Below are positions 32,860 through 41,666 of a stretch of DNA of 64,000 nt, piece after piece. The notes beneath the pieces are model-generated. The model ran no database searches and was not told where the DNA came from. It worked only from the letters and a program-made list of their open reading frames with translations. Where the stretch lies: positions 806,001-870,000 of the forward strand of contig NZ_JAGFBF010000001.1 of assembly GCF_017583045.1 (NCBI RefSeq), given 5' to 3'. Position 1 is the first letter of the stretch, and every line of letters starts with the position of its first letter. Made by a program: the position numbers and the translations under genes. Origin of the DNA: Leucobacter tardus (GTDB taxonomy: Bacteria; Actinomycetota; Actinomycetes; Actinomycetales; Microbacteriaceae).

Positions 32860-34422
32860 TCAGTCGCGCGGTTCGCGACGCTCGCCGACGGGGATCGGTG
32901 TGGTGAGGCTCGGATTCAGCCAGAAATCGGCGTTCGCGATGCCGAGGTCCTCCGGGTGGAAGACCGGCTCGATGCCGAGTTTGCGCTGCCGTTCGAAGTC
33001 GCGGTGCACCTTGATGACAACCGGGAGCAGCATCAGGATGCAGAACATGTTCACCCAGCCGAGCGTCGCGTAGCCGATGTCTCCCGCGGCCCACATCGCC
33101 TGCGCCGGGACGACGCCGCCGAAGAAGGAGATCGCGAGGGCGCCGATCTTCAGGATCCACATCGCCGTCGCGTTCGTGCGCTGGTGCGTGAGGAAGAGCA
33201 GGTTGGACGTCGCGATGTAGTAGAAGGCGATCTGGCTGGTGAATGCGAACAGGAAGATCGCGACCGCGACGAAGGGGGATCCGAATCCGGGGATCATCGC
33301 GTCGATCGCGATCTGCGCGTACTCGGGTCCGGCCTGGATACCGGCGGTCAGGGACTGCTTCACCACCTCGCCGGTCGAGAGGATCACGTCGTACGAGTCG
33401 GTCACGACGATGAGCAGTCCCGTCGCCATGCACACGAAGAGCACGTCGATGTAGATGCTGAACGCCTGGACGAGACCCTGCTTGCTGGGGTGACTGACCC
33501 GGGCCGCGGCGGCGCCGTACGTGCCCTCACCGATGCCGGCGACGGAGGTGAAGATGGCGCGGCGCACGCCCCAGGCCACCGCGTACCCGAAGATGCCGCC
33601 GAAGATCTCGTGCGCGCCGAAGGCGCTCGAGAAGATCAGCACGAGCGCGTCGGGAATCCGCGCGAAGTTCACGAGGATCACGATCAGCGCGACCAGGATG
33701 TACCCGCCAGCCATGAATGGGATCACCATCTGCGCGACGTTCACGATGCGCTGGGTTCCGCCGATGATGACGAACGCGAGAATGGCGCTGACGACGGTCG
33801 CGGTGATCCAGGGCTCGATGCCGAAGGCGTGCTGCACGCTCGAGGAGATGTTGTTCGACTGGATGCCGGGAAAGAGGAAACCGTACCCCACGAACGCGAT
33901 GATCGCGGCGATGACCGCGACGGGGCCCCACCCGAGACCGAACTTGATGTAATACGGGATGCCTCCTCGATGCTCGCCGTCGATACGGCGCTTGTACACC
34001 TGCGCGAGCACCGACTCGGCGTACGAGCTCGCCGCTCCGAGCAGGCCGGTGACCGCCATCCAGAAGATCGCTCCCGGGCCTCCCGCGGCGATCGCGGTCG
34101 CGACACCGGCGATCGCGCCGACGCCGACGCGGCTCGACAGCGTCAGCGCGAGCGCTTGGAACGACGAGACGCCCCCGTCGTCGTCTTCGGTGGTCGGTAT
34201 CGCTGACTCTGCGCGGGAGGCGGCGGGGGTGTCGGTGTGCTCGGTGGTACGAGGCTTGCGCGCCAGCCCCTTCCCGGCGATGAGCCGCACCATGTCGGGG
34301 ATCCTGCGCACCTGGGTGAATTTGAACAGGATCGAGAAGAGCAGCCCGAGTGCGAGTGCGCCATAGGCCAGGCCTTCCCAGAGGTGGTCTGAGATCGATT
34401 GCAGCAGCGAGGTCACATCCAT
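32860..34422 (-). CDS. Alanine/glycine:cation symporter (AGCS family)
   Basis: This 520-residue sodium-coupled symporter imports alanine or glycine. It has about eleven membrane segments and signature stretches SSRVGVGAIAGVATAIAAGG, SYAESVLAQVYK, GGIPYYIKFGLG and VAGIGEGTYGAAAA. The loop after the first helix is extended by about 30 polar residues. ATG 34422 is preceded by GGAAGGA; the frame is open further left without a start signal. The gene is divergent from an APC permease, suggesting an amino-acid uptake pair. Two similar CACGTCA(CA)CGGCAT copies lie in the shared intergenic region. Confidence 0.92.
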   Translation of the reverse strand: MDVTSLLQSISDHLWEGLAYGALALGLLFSILFKFTQVRRIPDMVRLIAGKGLARKPRTTEHTDTPAASRAESAIPTTEDDDGGVSSFQALALTLSSRVGVGAIAGVATAIAAGGPGAIFWMAVTGLLGAASSYAESVLAQVYKRRIDGEHRGGIPYYIKFGLGWGPVAVIAAIIAFVGYGFLFPGIQSNNISSSVQHAFGIEPWITATVVSAILAFVIIGGTQRIVNVAQMVIPFMAGGYILVALIVILVNFARIPDALVLIFSSAFGAHEIFGGIFGYAVAWGVRRAIFTSVAGIGEGTYGAAAARVSHPSKQGLVQAFSIYIDVLFVCMATGLLIVVTDSYDVILSTGEVVKQSLTAGIQAGPEYAQIAIDAMIPGFGSPFVAVAIFLFAFTSQIAFYYIATSNLLFLTHQRTNATAMWILKIGALAISFFGGVVPAQAMWAAGDIGYATLGWVNMFCILMLLPVVIKVHRDFERQRKLGIEPVFHPEDLGIANADFWLNPSLTTPIPVGERREPRD

Positions 34423-34593
34423 GTGAACCGGTTCCTTCCACGTCACGGCATCGGTACCGGGACGCGTCAGTAGTATTTCACACGTCACACGGCATAGTCG
34501 AAGAGCGACGGGTGGTGTGGTGCCGGTGAAGGGGCGGTGTCGACGGGGATATGCTGGCGAGGCACACCTCGGAACTCACCCCAGGAGACGCTC

Positions 34594-36108
34594 ATGTCGC
34601 AGGAGACCAGCAGCGCACCGACCCGCGTGAACAGCGGCAAAGGTCTGAACTCGGGCGCCCTCGGCGTCGTGGGATCGACCGTGATCGGTTTGGCGTCGAC
34701 GGCGCCCCTCTACTCGCTCGCCGCCACGCTCGGGTACGTCATCGTGGCCGTGGGTGCGCAGGCCCCGCTGGTCTTCATCGTGGCGTGCATCCCCATGGTC
34801 TTCGCCGCATTCGCGTATCAGGAGCTCAACCGGGAGGCACCCGACTGCGGCACCACGTTCGTGTGGGGGACCAAGGCGTTCGGTCCGGTCGTCGGCTGGA
34901 TCGGCGGATGGTCGGTGGCGGTCGCCTCCGTCATGGTCCTGGCGAACGTGGGCGAGATCACCGGGCAGTACTTCTGGCTGCTGCTCGGCAACGAGGAGTT
35001 CGCCGACGACCGGGTGATCGTCGTGGTGACCTCGGTGATCTTCATGGCGATCATGACGCTCATCAGCACCATCGGGGTGCAGATCGGCGAGCGCCTGCAG
35101 ATGGTGCTCATGACGATCCAGATGGTCGCGATGGCCCTGTTCGGCGGTCTGGCGCTCGTCAACGCGCTGTCAGGATCGAACCCCGACTCGATCGCTTTCG
35201 ACTGGCACTGGTTCAATCCCGCCGAGCTCACCTCGTGGTCGGGGTTCATGGAGGCGGTGCTGCTCGCACTGTTCATCTACTGGGGCTGGGATACGTGCCT
35301 CGCCCTGAATGAGGAGACGAAGAATCCTCGGAAGACCCCTGGTCGCGCCGCACTGTCGAGCATCGCCGTGCTGATCGTGGCGTACGTCGGCGTCTCGGTG
35401 GCGGTGATGATGTTCGCGGGATTCGGCGGCTCAGGAACCGGGCTCACGAACCCCGAGAATCTCGACGACGTCTTCTCGGTGCTGGGCGGGGTGCTCTTCG
35501 GACCCTGGGGCTGGTTCCTGCTGCTGGGCGTCATGCTCTCGGCGGCGTCGTCGACCCAGACCACGATCCTGCCGACCGCGCGCGGCACGCTGTCGATGGC
35601 CGTGTACAGAGCGCTACCGGCGAAGTTCTCCGAGCTGCACCCGACATTCAAGACCCCATGGTTTTCGACCACCGTCATGGGAGCGGCGGCGATCGTCTAC
35701 TACGTCGCGATGTCGATCATCTCGGAGGACGTGCTCGCCGACTCGCTCACCTCCATGGGGCTCGCCGTCGCCCTCTACTACGCGATCACCTCGTTCTCGT
35801 GCGTCTGGTACTTCCGTTCGACGCTCCGGGACAGCGCGAGAAACCTGTGGATGCGCGGAATCTTCCCGACGCTGGGCGGGCTCATGCTGGGGTACGCGTT
35901 CGTGCAGTCGGCCTTCGACATGATCAGCACCGACTACAGCGAGACCGTGCTCCTCGGCATCGGCGGTGCGTTCGTCGTCGGCATCGGGGCGATCCTCGTC
36001 GGGTTCGTGCTCATGGGGATCTGGTGGCTGCGGCCCGCATCGCGTCCGTTCTTCAGAGGTGAGAGCCTGAACCGCGAGACGCCCGTCCTCGTGCCAGACG
36101 AGGACTGA
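34594..36108 (+). CDS. APC-family amino acid permease
   Basis: This 504-residue permease has about twelve helices. The N-terminal part (GALGVVGSTVIGLASTAPLY) is the APC helix-1 substrate segment, followed by VFAAFAYQELNREAPDCGTTFVWG. ALFIYWGWDTCLALNEETKN is the helix-6 region seen in the actinobacterial/PotE-like branch. Substrate unknown; it differs clearly from the ethanolamine-type permease at 418. AGGAGACG precedes ATG 34594 well, while the longer frame from 34537 would include that site. It is transcribed alone and converges with csoR. Confidence 0.9.
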   Translation: MSQETSSAPTRVNSGKGLNSGALGVVGSTVIGLASTAPLYSLAATLGYVIVAVGAQAPLVFIVACIPMVFAAFAYQELNREAPDCGTTFVWGTKAFGPVVGWIGGWSVAVASVMVLANVGEITGQYFWLLLGNEEFADDRVIVVVTSVIFMAIMTLISTIGVQIGERLQMVLMTIQMVAMALFGGLALVNALSGSNPDSIAFDWHWFNPAELTSWSGFMEAVLLALFIYWGWDTCLALNEETKNPRKTPGRAALSSIAVLIVAYVGVSVAVMMFAGFGGSGTGLTNPENLDDVFSVLGGVLFGPWGWFLLLGVMLSAASSTQTTILPTARGTLSMAVYRALPAKFSELHPTFKTPWFSTTVMGAAAIVYYVAMSIISEDVLADSLTSMGLAVALYYAITSFSCVWYFRSTLRDSARNLWMRGIFPTLGGLMLGYAFVQSAFDMISTDYSETVLLGIGGAFVVGIGAILVGFVLMGIWWLRPASRPFFRGESLNRETPVLVPDED

Positions 36109-36132
36109 CGGCGCGGAGTGGGCGCGGCCCGC

Positions 36133-36438
36133 TCAGCCGACCAGTCGGGCGATCGCGTTCGAGGCCTCGGTGAGTTTCTCCTGCGACACCGCGCCACCCT
36201 CTTCGGCCGCGGCGGCGACGCAGTGGCTCAGGTGGTCGTCGAGCAGCGCGAGCGCCACGCGTTCCAGCGCCTTCGTCGCTGCCGACACCTGAGTCAGGAT
36301 GTCGATGCAGTAGGTGTCCTCTTCGACCATCCGCTGGATACCGCGCACCTGGCCTTCGGCCCGGCGCAGGCGCTTCAACAGGTCGTCCTTGTGGTTGACG
36401 TACCCGTGCCCGACGTGGGTCTCAGCTGGCGCTTCCAT
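36133..36438 (-). CDS. csoR: CsoR-type copper-sensing repressor
   Basis: This 101-residue four-helix repressor has Cys44 in EDTYCIDILTQ, then His69 and Cys73 in DDHLSHCV. The C-(24)-H-(3)-C spacing is exactly that of the Cu(I) site of M. tuberculosis CsoR (C36, H61, C65), so it should sense Cu(I) and not formaldehyde. The start is ATG 36438: TATGAT at 36450-36445 lies six bases before it, so the mRNA is leaderless. The operator at 36448-36466 overlaps that -10. No copA or copZ gene is next to it, so its targets must be elsewhere. The only upstream neighbour is a GNAT gene. Confidence 0.9.
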   Translation of the reverse strand: MEAPAETHVGHGYVNHKDDLLKRLRRAEGQVRGIQRMVEEDTYCIDILTQVSAATKALERVALALLDDHLSHCVAAAAEEGGAVSQEKLTEASNAIARLVG

Positions 36439-36447
36439 GGGAGCATC

Positions 36448-36466
36448 ATACACCCCCGAGGGGTAT
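36448..36466. promoter_or_regulatory. CsoR operator
   Basis: ATACACCCCCGAGGGGTAT is a G-tract/C-tract dyad of the CsoR type (TAC-CCCC...GGGG-TA). It overlaps the csoR -10 box and reaches the stop codon of the GNAT gene, implying autorepression. Confidence 0.75.
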
Positions 36467-36933
36467 CAGTGGGAGGGGCGCGAGACCTCGATGGCGCCGA
36501 TGACCTCACCGTAGGGAGTCTCCCCGACGGGAGTGAATCCCTGCCTGAGGAAGAAGCCCTCCGGGCCCTCTTCGCCGCGCTCCCAGAGCACCGTCAGGCG
36601 ATCGACACCCCTCCGGCCGGCCTCCTGCACGAGAGCCTCCACGGCGAACGATCCGATGCCGGACCCCTGTTCATCGGCGTCGACGTTGATGCGCCACAGT
36701 GCGGCCCGGAACTCCTCCTGGGTCGCTTCAGGGTCGAAGTTCGCGTGAATGAACCCGACGACGCGGTCGCCGCGCAGCACGACGCGCTGCCACGCCGAAT
36801 CGGCGGGGGTCACCGCCGCCGCCGCGGCGTACGAGACGGGCGTGATGAACTGCTCCTGTCCCGGTTTGAGTCCGAGCGCGTTCACGTGCACGATCGTCGC
36901 TGCGGACAGTTCTTCCAGTCGTAGCTCGCTCAT
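36466..36933 (-). CDS. GNAT family N-acetyltransferase
   Basis: This 155-residue enzyme has the acetyl-CoA pyrophosphate loop in INVDADEQGSGIGSFAVEAL (Q-x-x-G-x-G) and the C-terminal FFLRQGFTPVGETPYG strand. It transfers an acetyl group to an unknown amine. ATG 36933 is favoured because TAGCCT lies 7 bases upstream, in the leaderless pattern. The gene ends at the CsoR operator, so read-through into csoR is possible. Confidence 0.85.
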   Translation of the reverse strand: MSELRLEELSAATIVHVNALGLKPGQEQFITPVSYAAAAAVTPADSAWQRVVLRGDRVVGFIHANFDPEATQEEFRAALWRINVDADEQGSGIGSFAVEALVQEAGRRGVDRLTVLWERGEEGPEGFFLRQGFTPVGETPYGEVIGAIEVSRPSH

Positions 36934-37034
36934 GATACTCAGGCTAGCCGTGCCTCGATGAATCGCCAACGCTTCGCGGCCCCCGGCACAGGATCGTGAT
37001 GTCCATCCTCCGTCGGCTGTGGGTAGGAAACACC

Positions 37035-37056
37035 TACGTGAAGATCACGTAACTGC
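37035..37056 (+). promoter_or_regulatory. Candidate LuxR-type activator site upstream of the regulator gene
   Basis: CCTACGT-N8-CGTAACT (37035-37056) contains the perfect inverted repeat TACGTGA-AGA-TCACGTA. A -10 box TATGAT lies at 37082-37087, but the -35 position holds no TTGACA-like sequence, as expected for an activator-dependent promoter. The same motif recurs at 39822-39843 with identical 8-base spacing. The centre is near -48 from the expected start of transcription. Confidence 0.65.
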
Positions 37057-37147
37057 CGGTCCGACCTCCAGAGGACGGGGATATGATCCACTCACGATCA
37101 GTCGCCCACAGCGGAGTGAGCGACGAGTGTGAGTGAGTGTGGGGACC

Positions 37148-39793
37148 ATGAAGACGCACGAGAATCGCGTCTCTGCTCGAAGCAGCGGCGAGGAACCAGG
37201 GACCTGGGTGAGCGCTGCCGAGTGCGCGCCCGATCGTCTCGAGCGCATCATCGCAGCGATGGAGTCCGACGGCGCCTCGGTGCTCTTGCTCGGGGAGCCG
37301 GGCAGCGGCAAGACGCGATTGGCCGAGGAAGCGGCCTATGCCGTCGCCGATCGGGCGGACGCGCCGGCCGCCGTCATCGTGCTCCCGGCACCGACGAGCG
37401 AGCAGGCGTTGCCCACGGAGATCTTCGGCGCGGTGTTTCCGGACCTCTTCACCGAGGTGTCGTCGGTGGCCGCGAGCCAGGGGTTCGGGTCTCATGCGGG
37501 TCTGGCCCGCCGCGTGCTCGATGCCGTTGCCGCCGAGGCCGCAGTCGAGGGCGCCGAGCCGATCATCATCGCTGCTGCGATCGATCGCTACGCGTCCGCC
37601 ACCGGACAGGTGATCGAGAGTCTCGTGCGCTCGACCGGCGTGCGCGTGATCGCCACTGCCCGTCGGTTGAGCGGAGGTGCCGAGCGACTCGTGCGGCACC
37701 CGCGGGTGCAGCGGATCACCGTCGGGCCGCTCACCTCCACGGAGGCGGCGTCATTCCTCTCGCGCCTGCTCGACGGGGAGCGCGTCGAGTTCGAGACCCT
37801 GCGGCGCTGGTACGCGATCACGGGCGGGAACGTGAACTCGCTCTCCGTTTTGGCGCTGGCCCTCGACCGCCAGGGGCTCGTGAAGCGGGACCGCGGCATG
37901 ATCTGGGAGGAGATCGGGTTCGCGGGCGTTCCGGAAGAGTTCTTCACCTACCTCAGCGAGACCTGCTCGCCCGAGGAGCTGCTCACCCTCGAGTCGGTGG
38001 CGCTCGCCGAGCCGGTGTCCGAGTCGGTGCTGCTCGGCAATCTCAACACCGAGCATCTCGCATCGCTGCAGTCGCTCGGGTTCGTGGTCGCCCGTCGGCA
38101 GCGCACCGGCGAGACGGCACTCACCGTGAGCCATCCGCTGCTCGCGCAGGCGCTCACGTCGCGACTGCCGCAGACGCAGCGTACGCGCATCAGCGATGAC
38201 TTCTTCCGTGCGCTCCTGGCCGACCTGGCCGGCGAGGACCCGACGGGCAGCCCGCAGCGGTTGCTTCGGATCGTGTCGCTCGGTCTCGAAGCCGGGCAAT
38301 CACTGCCGCTTGCCTGGTTGACCGGCGCGCTCGCCTATCTGAGCGGGGGGCGCGACCTGACGTTCTCGATGCGGGTCGCTCTCGCGGTCGCCGCACACGA
38401 CGAAGCGTCGCCGCGGGAGGTTGCCGTCGCCGGCGCGCGGGCGAGCCAGGCGTCTCGTCTCCTCGGCGATCGGAGCGCGCTCCTCGCGTCGGCCGAGGTG
38501 ATCCGAGGCATCCTGCGCCGAGACGACATCGACGACCTCCCAGCGACCCTGCGGGTCTCTTTGCACCTCGAACTGGTGACGCACCTCACCCTCGACCAGG
38601 AGCAGTACGGTCAGGCATTCCAGATCATCTCGCGACTCGACCAAGAAGTCGACGCCGACGACGACCTCTCGCGCGAGATGATCGTCACGGCGCGGGCGCA
38701 GCTCTTCGGGCGCACGGGGCAGCTGTCGCGCGCCATGCGCGAGTGCCCGCCCATCGAGCCGCTCGGACGCATGCAGCTCGAGTGGGTGCGCGGCAACTCC
38801 CGAGTGATGTCCGCCCTCGTGCTGGCTCAGCAGGGACGGTTCGACGACGCGATCCAAGTCGCCGACGAGGCCAGGATGTTCGCGGTGCTCGGCGAGCGCG
38901 CGCAGCACCACGTGGCCGACCTGCTGACGCTCGTCACCTGCATGACGCATCTGCTCGCAGGTGCGACCGAGGCCGCGCGAGAAACGATCGAGAGCCTGCA
39001 GCAGCGCGCCATCACCGACCTCAACCAGACCGGTTTCATCGAGAACGGCATGGCCATGCTCGCGCTGAACGACGGCAAGTGGCGTGAGGCGGCGCAGCGC
39101 GCCACGCGTGTCCGGGATCGGTTGGCTCAGCACGACGGGTTCGGCATGCGGCCGCTCTCGGCCGCGATCCTCGCACTCGCGGAGGCCGCGCTCGGGGAGC
39201 GGGAGCGTGCGCGGCAGGCGATCCGGGCCGCCGAGGTCGCGCAGCCGGGTACGGGGCAGATGCTGCGCGGTCTCGTGCGGCTGCTCACGGTCGAGGCCCG
39301 GCAGTGGAACGGGGATCCGGATGCGGCAGATCACGCTGCACGACTGGCCGCCTGGGCGGCTGCCGAATCGCTTCCGCTCATCGAGCTGCGCGCCTTCCGC
39401 GTGGTCGCGACTGCGGAGGGGCACATCGAGCAGGCCGAACTGTCGCGGGTGAGAGCCATCGCGCCGGCAGTGGACGCGCCGATGGGGGAGGCCCTCCTCG
39501 CCGCGTTCGAGGAGATCGCTGCCGGAACGCCCGCGTGGGAGAGCCCGGCCACGCGAGTGCTCGCCGATCTCGGGGTGTGGCTGCCCCTCCCGCGCACGTC
39601 GCTCTTGTCCGCACGCGAACGCGAGATCGCACTCCACGCGGCACTCGGCTATTCGAGTCGCTGGATCGCCGAGCGCTTCCACCTCTCCACCCGCACGGTC
39701 GAAACGCACCTGCGGCACGTGTTCACGAAGCTCGGCACGACGAACCGCGACGAGCTGCGCGCGTACTTCAGAAGCGGCCGCGCACCGGCCTGA
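37148..39793 (+). CDS. LuxR-family regulator with N-terminal ATPase domain (LAL type)
   Basis: This 881-residue protein has Walker A GEPGSGKT at residues 49-56, followed by an AAA/STAND-type region (EPIIIAAAIDRYASATG, a Walker B-like strand), a long helical middle part resembling TPR repeats, and a C-terminal LuxR helix-turn-helix (LSAREREIALHAALGYSSRW, then ERFHLSTRTVETHLRHVFTK). LAL regulators are ATP-dependent activators of large pathways. I use ATG 37148; a GTG at 37133 is in frame but its nearest GGAG is too far. The leader is about 54 bases. The motif pair upstream of this gene and of the sugar transferase suggests autoregulation and control of glycan synthesis. Confidence 0.9.
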   Translation: MKTHENRVSARSSGEEPGTWVSAAECAPDRLERIIAAMESDGASVLLLGEPGSGKTRLAEEAAYAVADRADAPAAVIVLPAPTSEQALPTEIFGAVFPDLFTEVSSVAASQGFGSHAGLARRVLDAVAAEAAVEGAEPIIIAAAIDRYASATGQVIESLVRSTGVRVIATARRLSGGAERLVRHPRVQRITVGPLTSTEAASFLSRLLDGERVEFETLRRWYAITGGNVNSLSVLALALDRQGLVKRDRGMIWEEIGFAGVPEEFFTYLSETCSPEELLTLESVALAEPVSESVLLGNLNTEHLASLQSLGFVVARRQRTGETALTVSHPLLAQALTSRLPQTQRTRISDDFFRALLADLAGEDPTGSPQRLLRIVSLGLEAGQSLPLAWLTGALAYLSGGRDLTFSMRVALAVAAHDEASPREVAVAGARASQASRLLGDRSALLASAEVIRGILRRDDIDDLPATLRVSLHLELVTHLTLDQEQYGQAFQIISRLDQEVDADDDLSREMIVTARAQLFGRTGQLSRAMRECPPIEPLGRMQLEWVRGNSRVMSALVLAQQGRFDDAIQVADEARMFAVLGERAQHHVADLLTLVTCMTHLLAGATEAARETIESLQQRAITDLNQTGFIENGMAMLALNDGKWREAAQRATRVRDRLAQHDGFGMRPLSAAILALAEAALGERERARQAIRAAEVAQPGTGQMLRGLVRLLTVEARQWNGDPDAADHAARLAAWAAAESLPLIELRAFRVVATAEGHIEQAELSRVRAIAPAVDAPMGEALLAAFEEIAAGTPAWESPATRVLADLGVWLPLPRTSLLSAREREIALHAALGYSSRWIAERFHLSTRTVETHLRHVFTKLGTTNRDELRAYFRSGRAPA

Positions 39794-39821
39794 CCGCGGG
39801 GCGAAGCGGCGCGCGAAGTGC

Positions 39822-39843
39822 CCTACGTACGGCTTGCGTAACT
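39822..39843 (+). promoter_or_regulatory. Second copy of the LuxR-type activator site, before the sugar transferase gene
   Basis: CCTACGT-N8-CGTAACT occurs again at 39822-39843, 14 of 14 half-site bases identical to the copy at 37035. TACGAT at 39871-39876 is the likely -10, with a non-consensus -35. The distance from motif to -10 is 27 bases here and 25 in the first copy. Confidence 0.65.
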
Positions 39844-39909
39844 TCCCCCGGGAGGCGAGATCGGCGTCCCTACGATGAGGCATCCGATCGCCGCATTCAA
39901 GGGGTAACG

Positions 39910-41406
39910 TTGCGTTCAATCACCGAGGTTCTGACGCCCAGAGCCACTCCCGCGCTGGAGTACCGCAGACGCTGGGAGCGTCGCTACCACGCTCGACTCG
40001 TGGGTACCGACGCCGCCATCGTCTTCGCGGTGTCCGCGGTCGGAGCCGCAGTGGTCGTCCTCACCGGAGGCAGCGCCGCCTCCGCGGCTCAGGCCGGTGT
40101 GCTCGGGGCGGTCTGGTTCGCGATGCTGGCGGCACTGCGGACGCGGGATCCAGGCATCATGGGCGCCGGCGTCGCAGAGTATCGCGGCGTCATGCACGCC
40201 AGCGGACTCGCGCTCGGGGTCTTCGCGCTCATCGGCAGCCTCGTCGACTGGATCGACCTTCGCCTGCTGCTCATCGTCGTCGCACCGCTCGGCACCCTCG
40301 GCGTGCTGCTCGGGCGCTGGCTGTGGCGCAAGTGGCTGCGCCGGCAACGCATCCGCGGCCGCTTCCTGAGTCGCACGCTCGTGGTCGGTACCGAGGACGA
40401 CGTCCGCTACGTGCTCGGGGCGTTGCGCGAGGGCGGCGAGAACGCGATCTTCGTGGTCGGGCTCAGTCTGTTCGCCGCCGATGAGCGCGGGACCGCGCTC
40501 GTGGATGGCGCGAACGCTGCGCCCGCACGTCGCACCCTGGCCGTCGGCGAGAACGACTACCCGGTCTTCGGAGCCCCCGAGGCCGTCGCCGACACGGCGA
40601 CACGCATCGGCGCCGACAAGATCATCATCGCGAGCCTGCCGGCGAACTCCCCGAACTACGTGAAGGCGCTCAGCTGGCAGTTGGAGGGCACGGCCTCCGA
40701 GCTCGTGCTCTCGCATCGGGTGACCGACGTCGTGGGTCCGCGCATCTCGTTCCGCCCCATCGACGGGCTGCCCCTCCTGCAGATCAAGATCCCCCGGTAC
40801 GAGGGCGGGCAGCATCTGCTGAAGCGGGCGCTGGACATCGTGGTGGCGCTCGTCGCGCTCGGAATGATCGCGCTCATCACTCCGGTGGTGGCTCTCGGCA
40901 TCAAACTCGACTCCCGAGGTCCGGTGCTCTTCTGGCAGGACCGCGTGGGGCGCGATGGTCGGCGCTTCCGAATGCTGAAGTTCCGCACCATGCACGTCGA
41001 CGCCGAGGCTCAGCGAGCCGCGCTGCTCGCGCAGAATGAGGGGTCCGGTCCGCTGTTCAAGCTTCGCGAGGATCCGCGCGTCACCCGCGTCGGGCGGACG
41101 CTGCGCCGCCTGTCACTGGACGAACTGCCGCAGTTCTGGAACGTGCTCACCGGTGCCATGAGCGTCGTCGGTCCGCGTCCGCCGTTGCCCGACGAGGTCA
41201 CGAGTTACGACGGCACCGTGTACCGCCGTCTGTTCATCAAACCGGGGATCACCGGTCTCTGGCAGGTGAGCGGGCGCAGCGACCTGACCTGGGAGCAGAG
41301 CGTGCGCCTCGATCTCAGCTACGTCGAGAACTGGTCGCTCATGCAGGATCTGCAGATCATGTGGCGCACCGCCCAGGTGATGTTCCGACCGAAGGGAGCG
41401 TACTGA
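39910..41406 (+). CDS. Polyprenyl-phosphate sugar-1-phosphate transferase (exopolysaccharide initiation)
   Basis: This 498-residue membrane enzyme has four hydrophobic helices in the first 130 residues, a CoA-binding-like Rossmann region (RTLVVGTEDDVRYVLGALR), then a fifth helix and the bacterial sugar transferase domain: KRALDIVVALVALG, RMLKFRTMHVDAEAQ, LSLDELPQFWNVLTGAMS, VGPRPPLPDEV and KPGITGLWQVSGRS. It places the first sugar phosphate on undecaprenyl phosphate for an exopolysaccharide or cell-surface glycan. I start it at TTG 39910 because AAGGGG lies 6 bases upstream; the frame is open far to the left only as a shadow of the LuxR gene. It couples to the next two genes through stop-start overlaps. 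Confidence 0.92.
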   Translation: MRSITEVLTPRATPALEYRRRWERRYHARLVGTDAAIVFAVSAVGAAVVVLTGGSAASAAQAGVLGAVWFAMLAALRTRDPGIMGAGVAEYRGVMHASGLALGVFALIGSLVDWIDLRLLLIVVAPLGTLGVLLGRWLWRKWLRRQRIRGRFLSRTLVVGTEDDVRYVLGALREGGENAIFVVGLSLFAADERGTALVDGANAAPARRTLAVGENDYPVFGAPEAVADTATRIGADKIIIASLPANSPNYVKALSWQLEGTASELVLSHRVTDVVGPRISFRPIDGLPLLQIKIPRYEGGQHLLKRALDIVVALVALGMIALITPVVALGIKLDSRGPVLFWQDRVGRDGRRFRMLKFRTMHVDAEAQRAALLAQNEGSGPLFKLREDPRVTRVGRTLRRLSLDELPQFWNVLTGAMSVVGPRPPLPDEVTSYDGTVYRRLFIKPGITGLWQVSGRSDLTWEQSVRLDLSYVENWSLMQDLQIMWRTAQVMFRPKGAY

Positions 41407-41666
41407 TGTCCCGCTCCGCTCGCATCGGCGTTCCCGTTCGCACGGGTTCCGTCGATCCCCACCCCCATCTTCCGATCGTCGGTGCACCGGCGACCGGGTT
41501 CCCGACCGGCCTCACCGGGGCGGCAGTCGCAGGGGCGCTTCCCCTCGCCTCCGCGCTGTTTCTCGCGTTCGCTGTCCCCGCACGTCGACTGCGGTCCCAC
41601 AGCACCGGTGAGGCCTTCTCCGTACCGCACCCGCACGATCGCTCGCATCACGGGGGTGAGCGGTGA
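41406..41666 (+). CDS. Small putative membrane protein (86 aa) in the glycan operon
   Basis: This short frame begins at ATG 41406, overlapping the TGA of the sugar transferase by one base (TGATG), with GGGAG upstream, and ends with TGA overlapping the next ATG at 41666 in the same way. It encodes a His/Pro/Arg-rich protein with one hydrophobic stretch (GLTGAAVAGALPLASALFLA). The two stop-start junctions and GC-rich third positions argue that it is translated. No family is recognised. It might be a membrane anchor or partner of the glycan enzymes. Confidence 0.55.
   Translation: MSRSARIGVPVRTGSVDPHPHLPIVGAPATGFPTGLTGAAVAGALPLASALFLAFAVPARRLRSHSTGEAFSVPHPHDRSHHGGER

Noticed and set aside
39304-39909. 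A 202-codon N-terminal extension of the sugar transferase
   Set aside because: It overlaps the LuxR helix-turn-helix region in another frame and has no hydrophobic or domain content; AAGGGG and TTG 39910 mark the start.
38300-39919. Minus-strand 539-codon frame opposite the LuxR regulator
   Set aside because: Arg/His/Glu-rich antisense shadow with no family motif.
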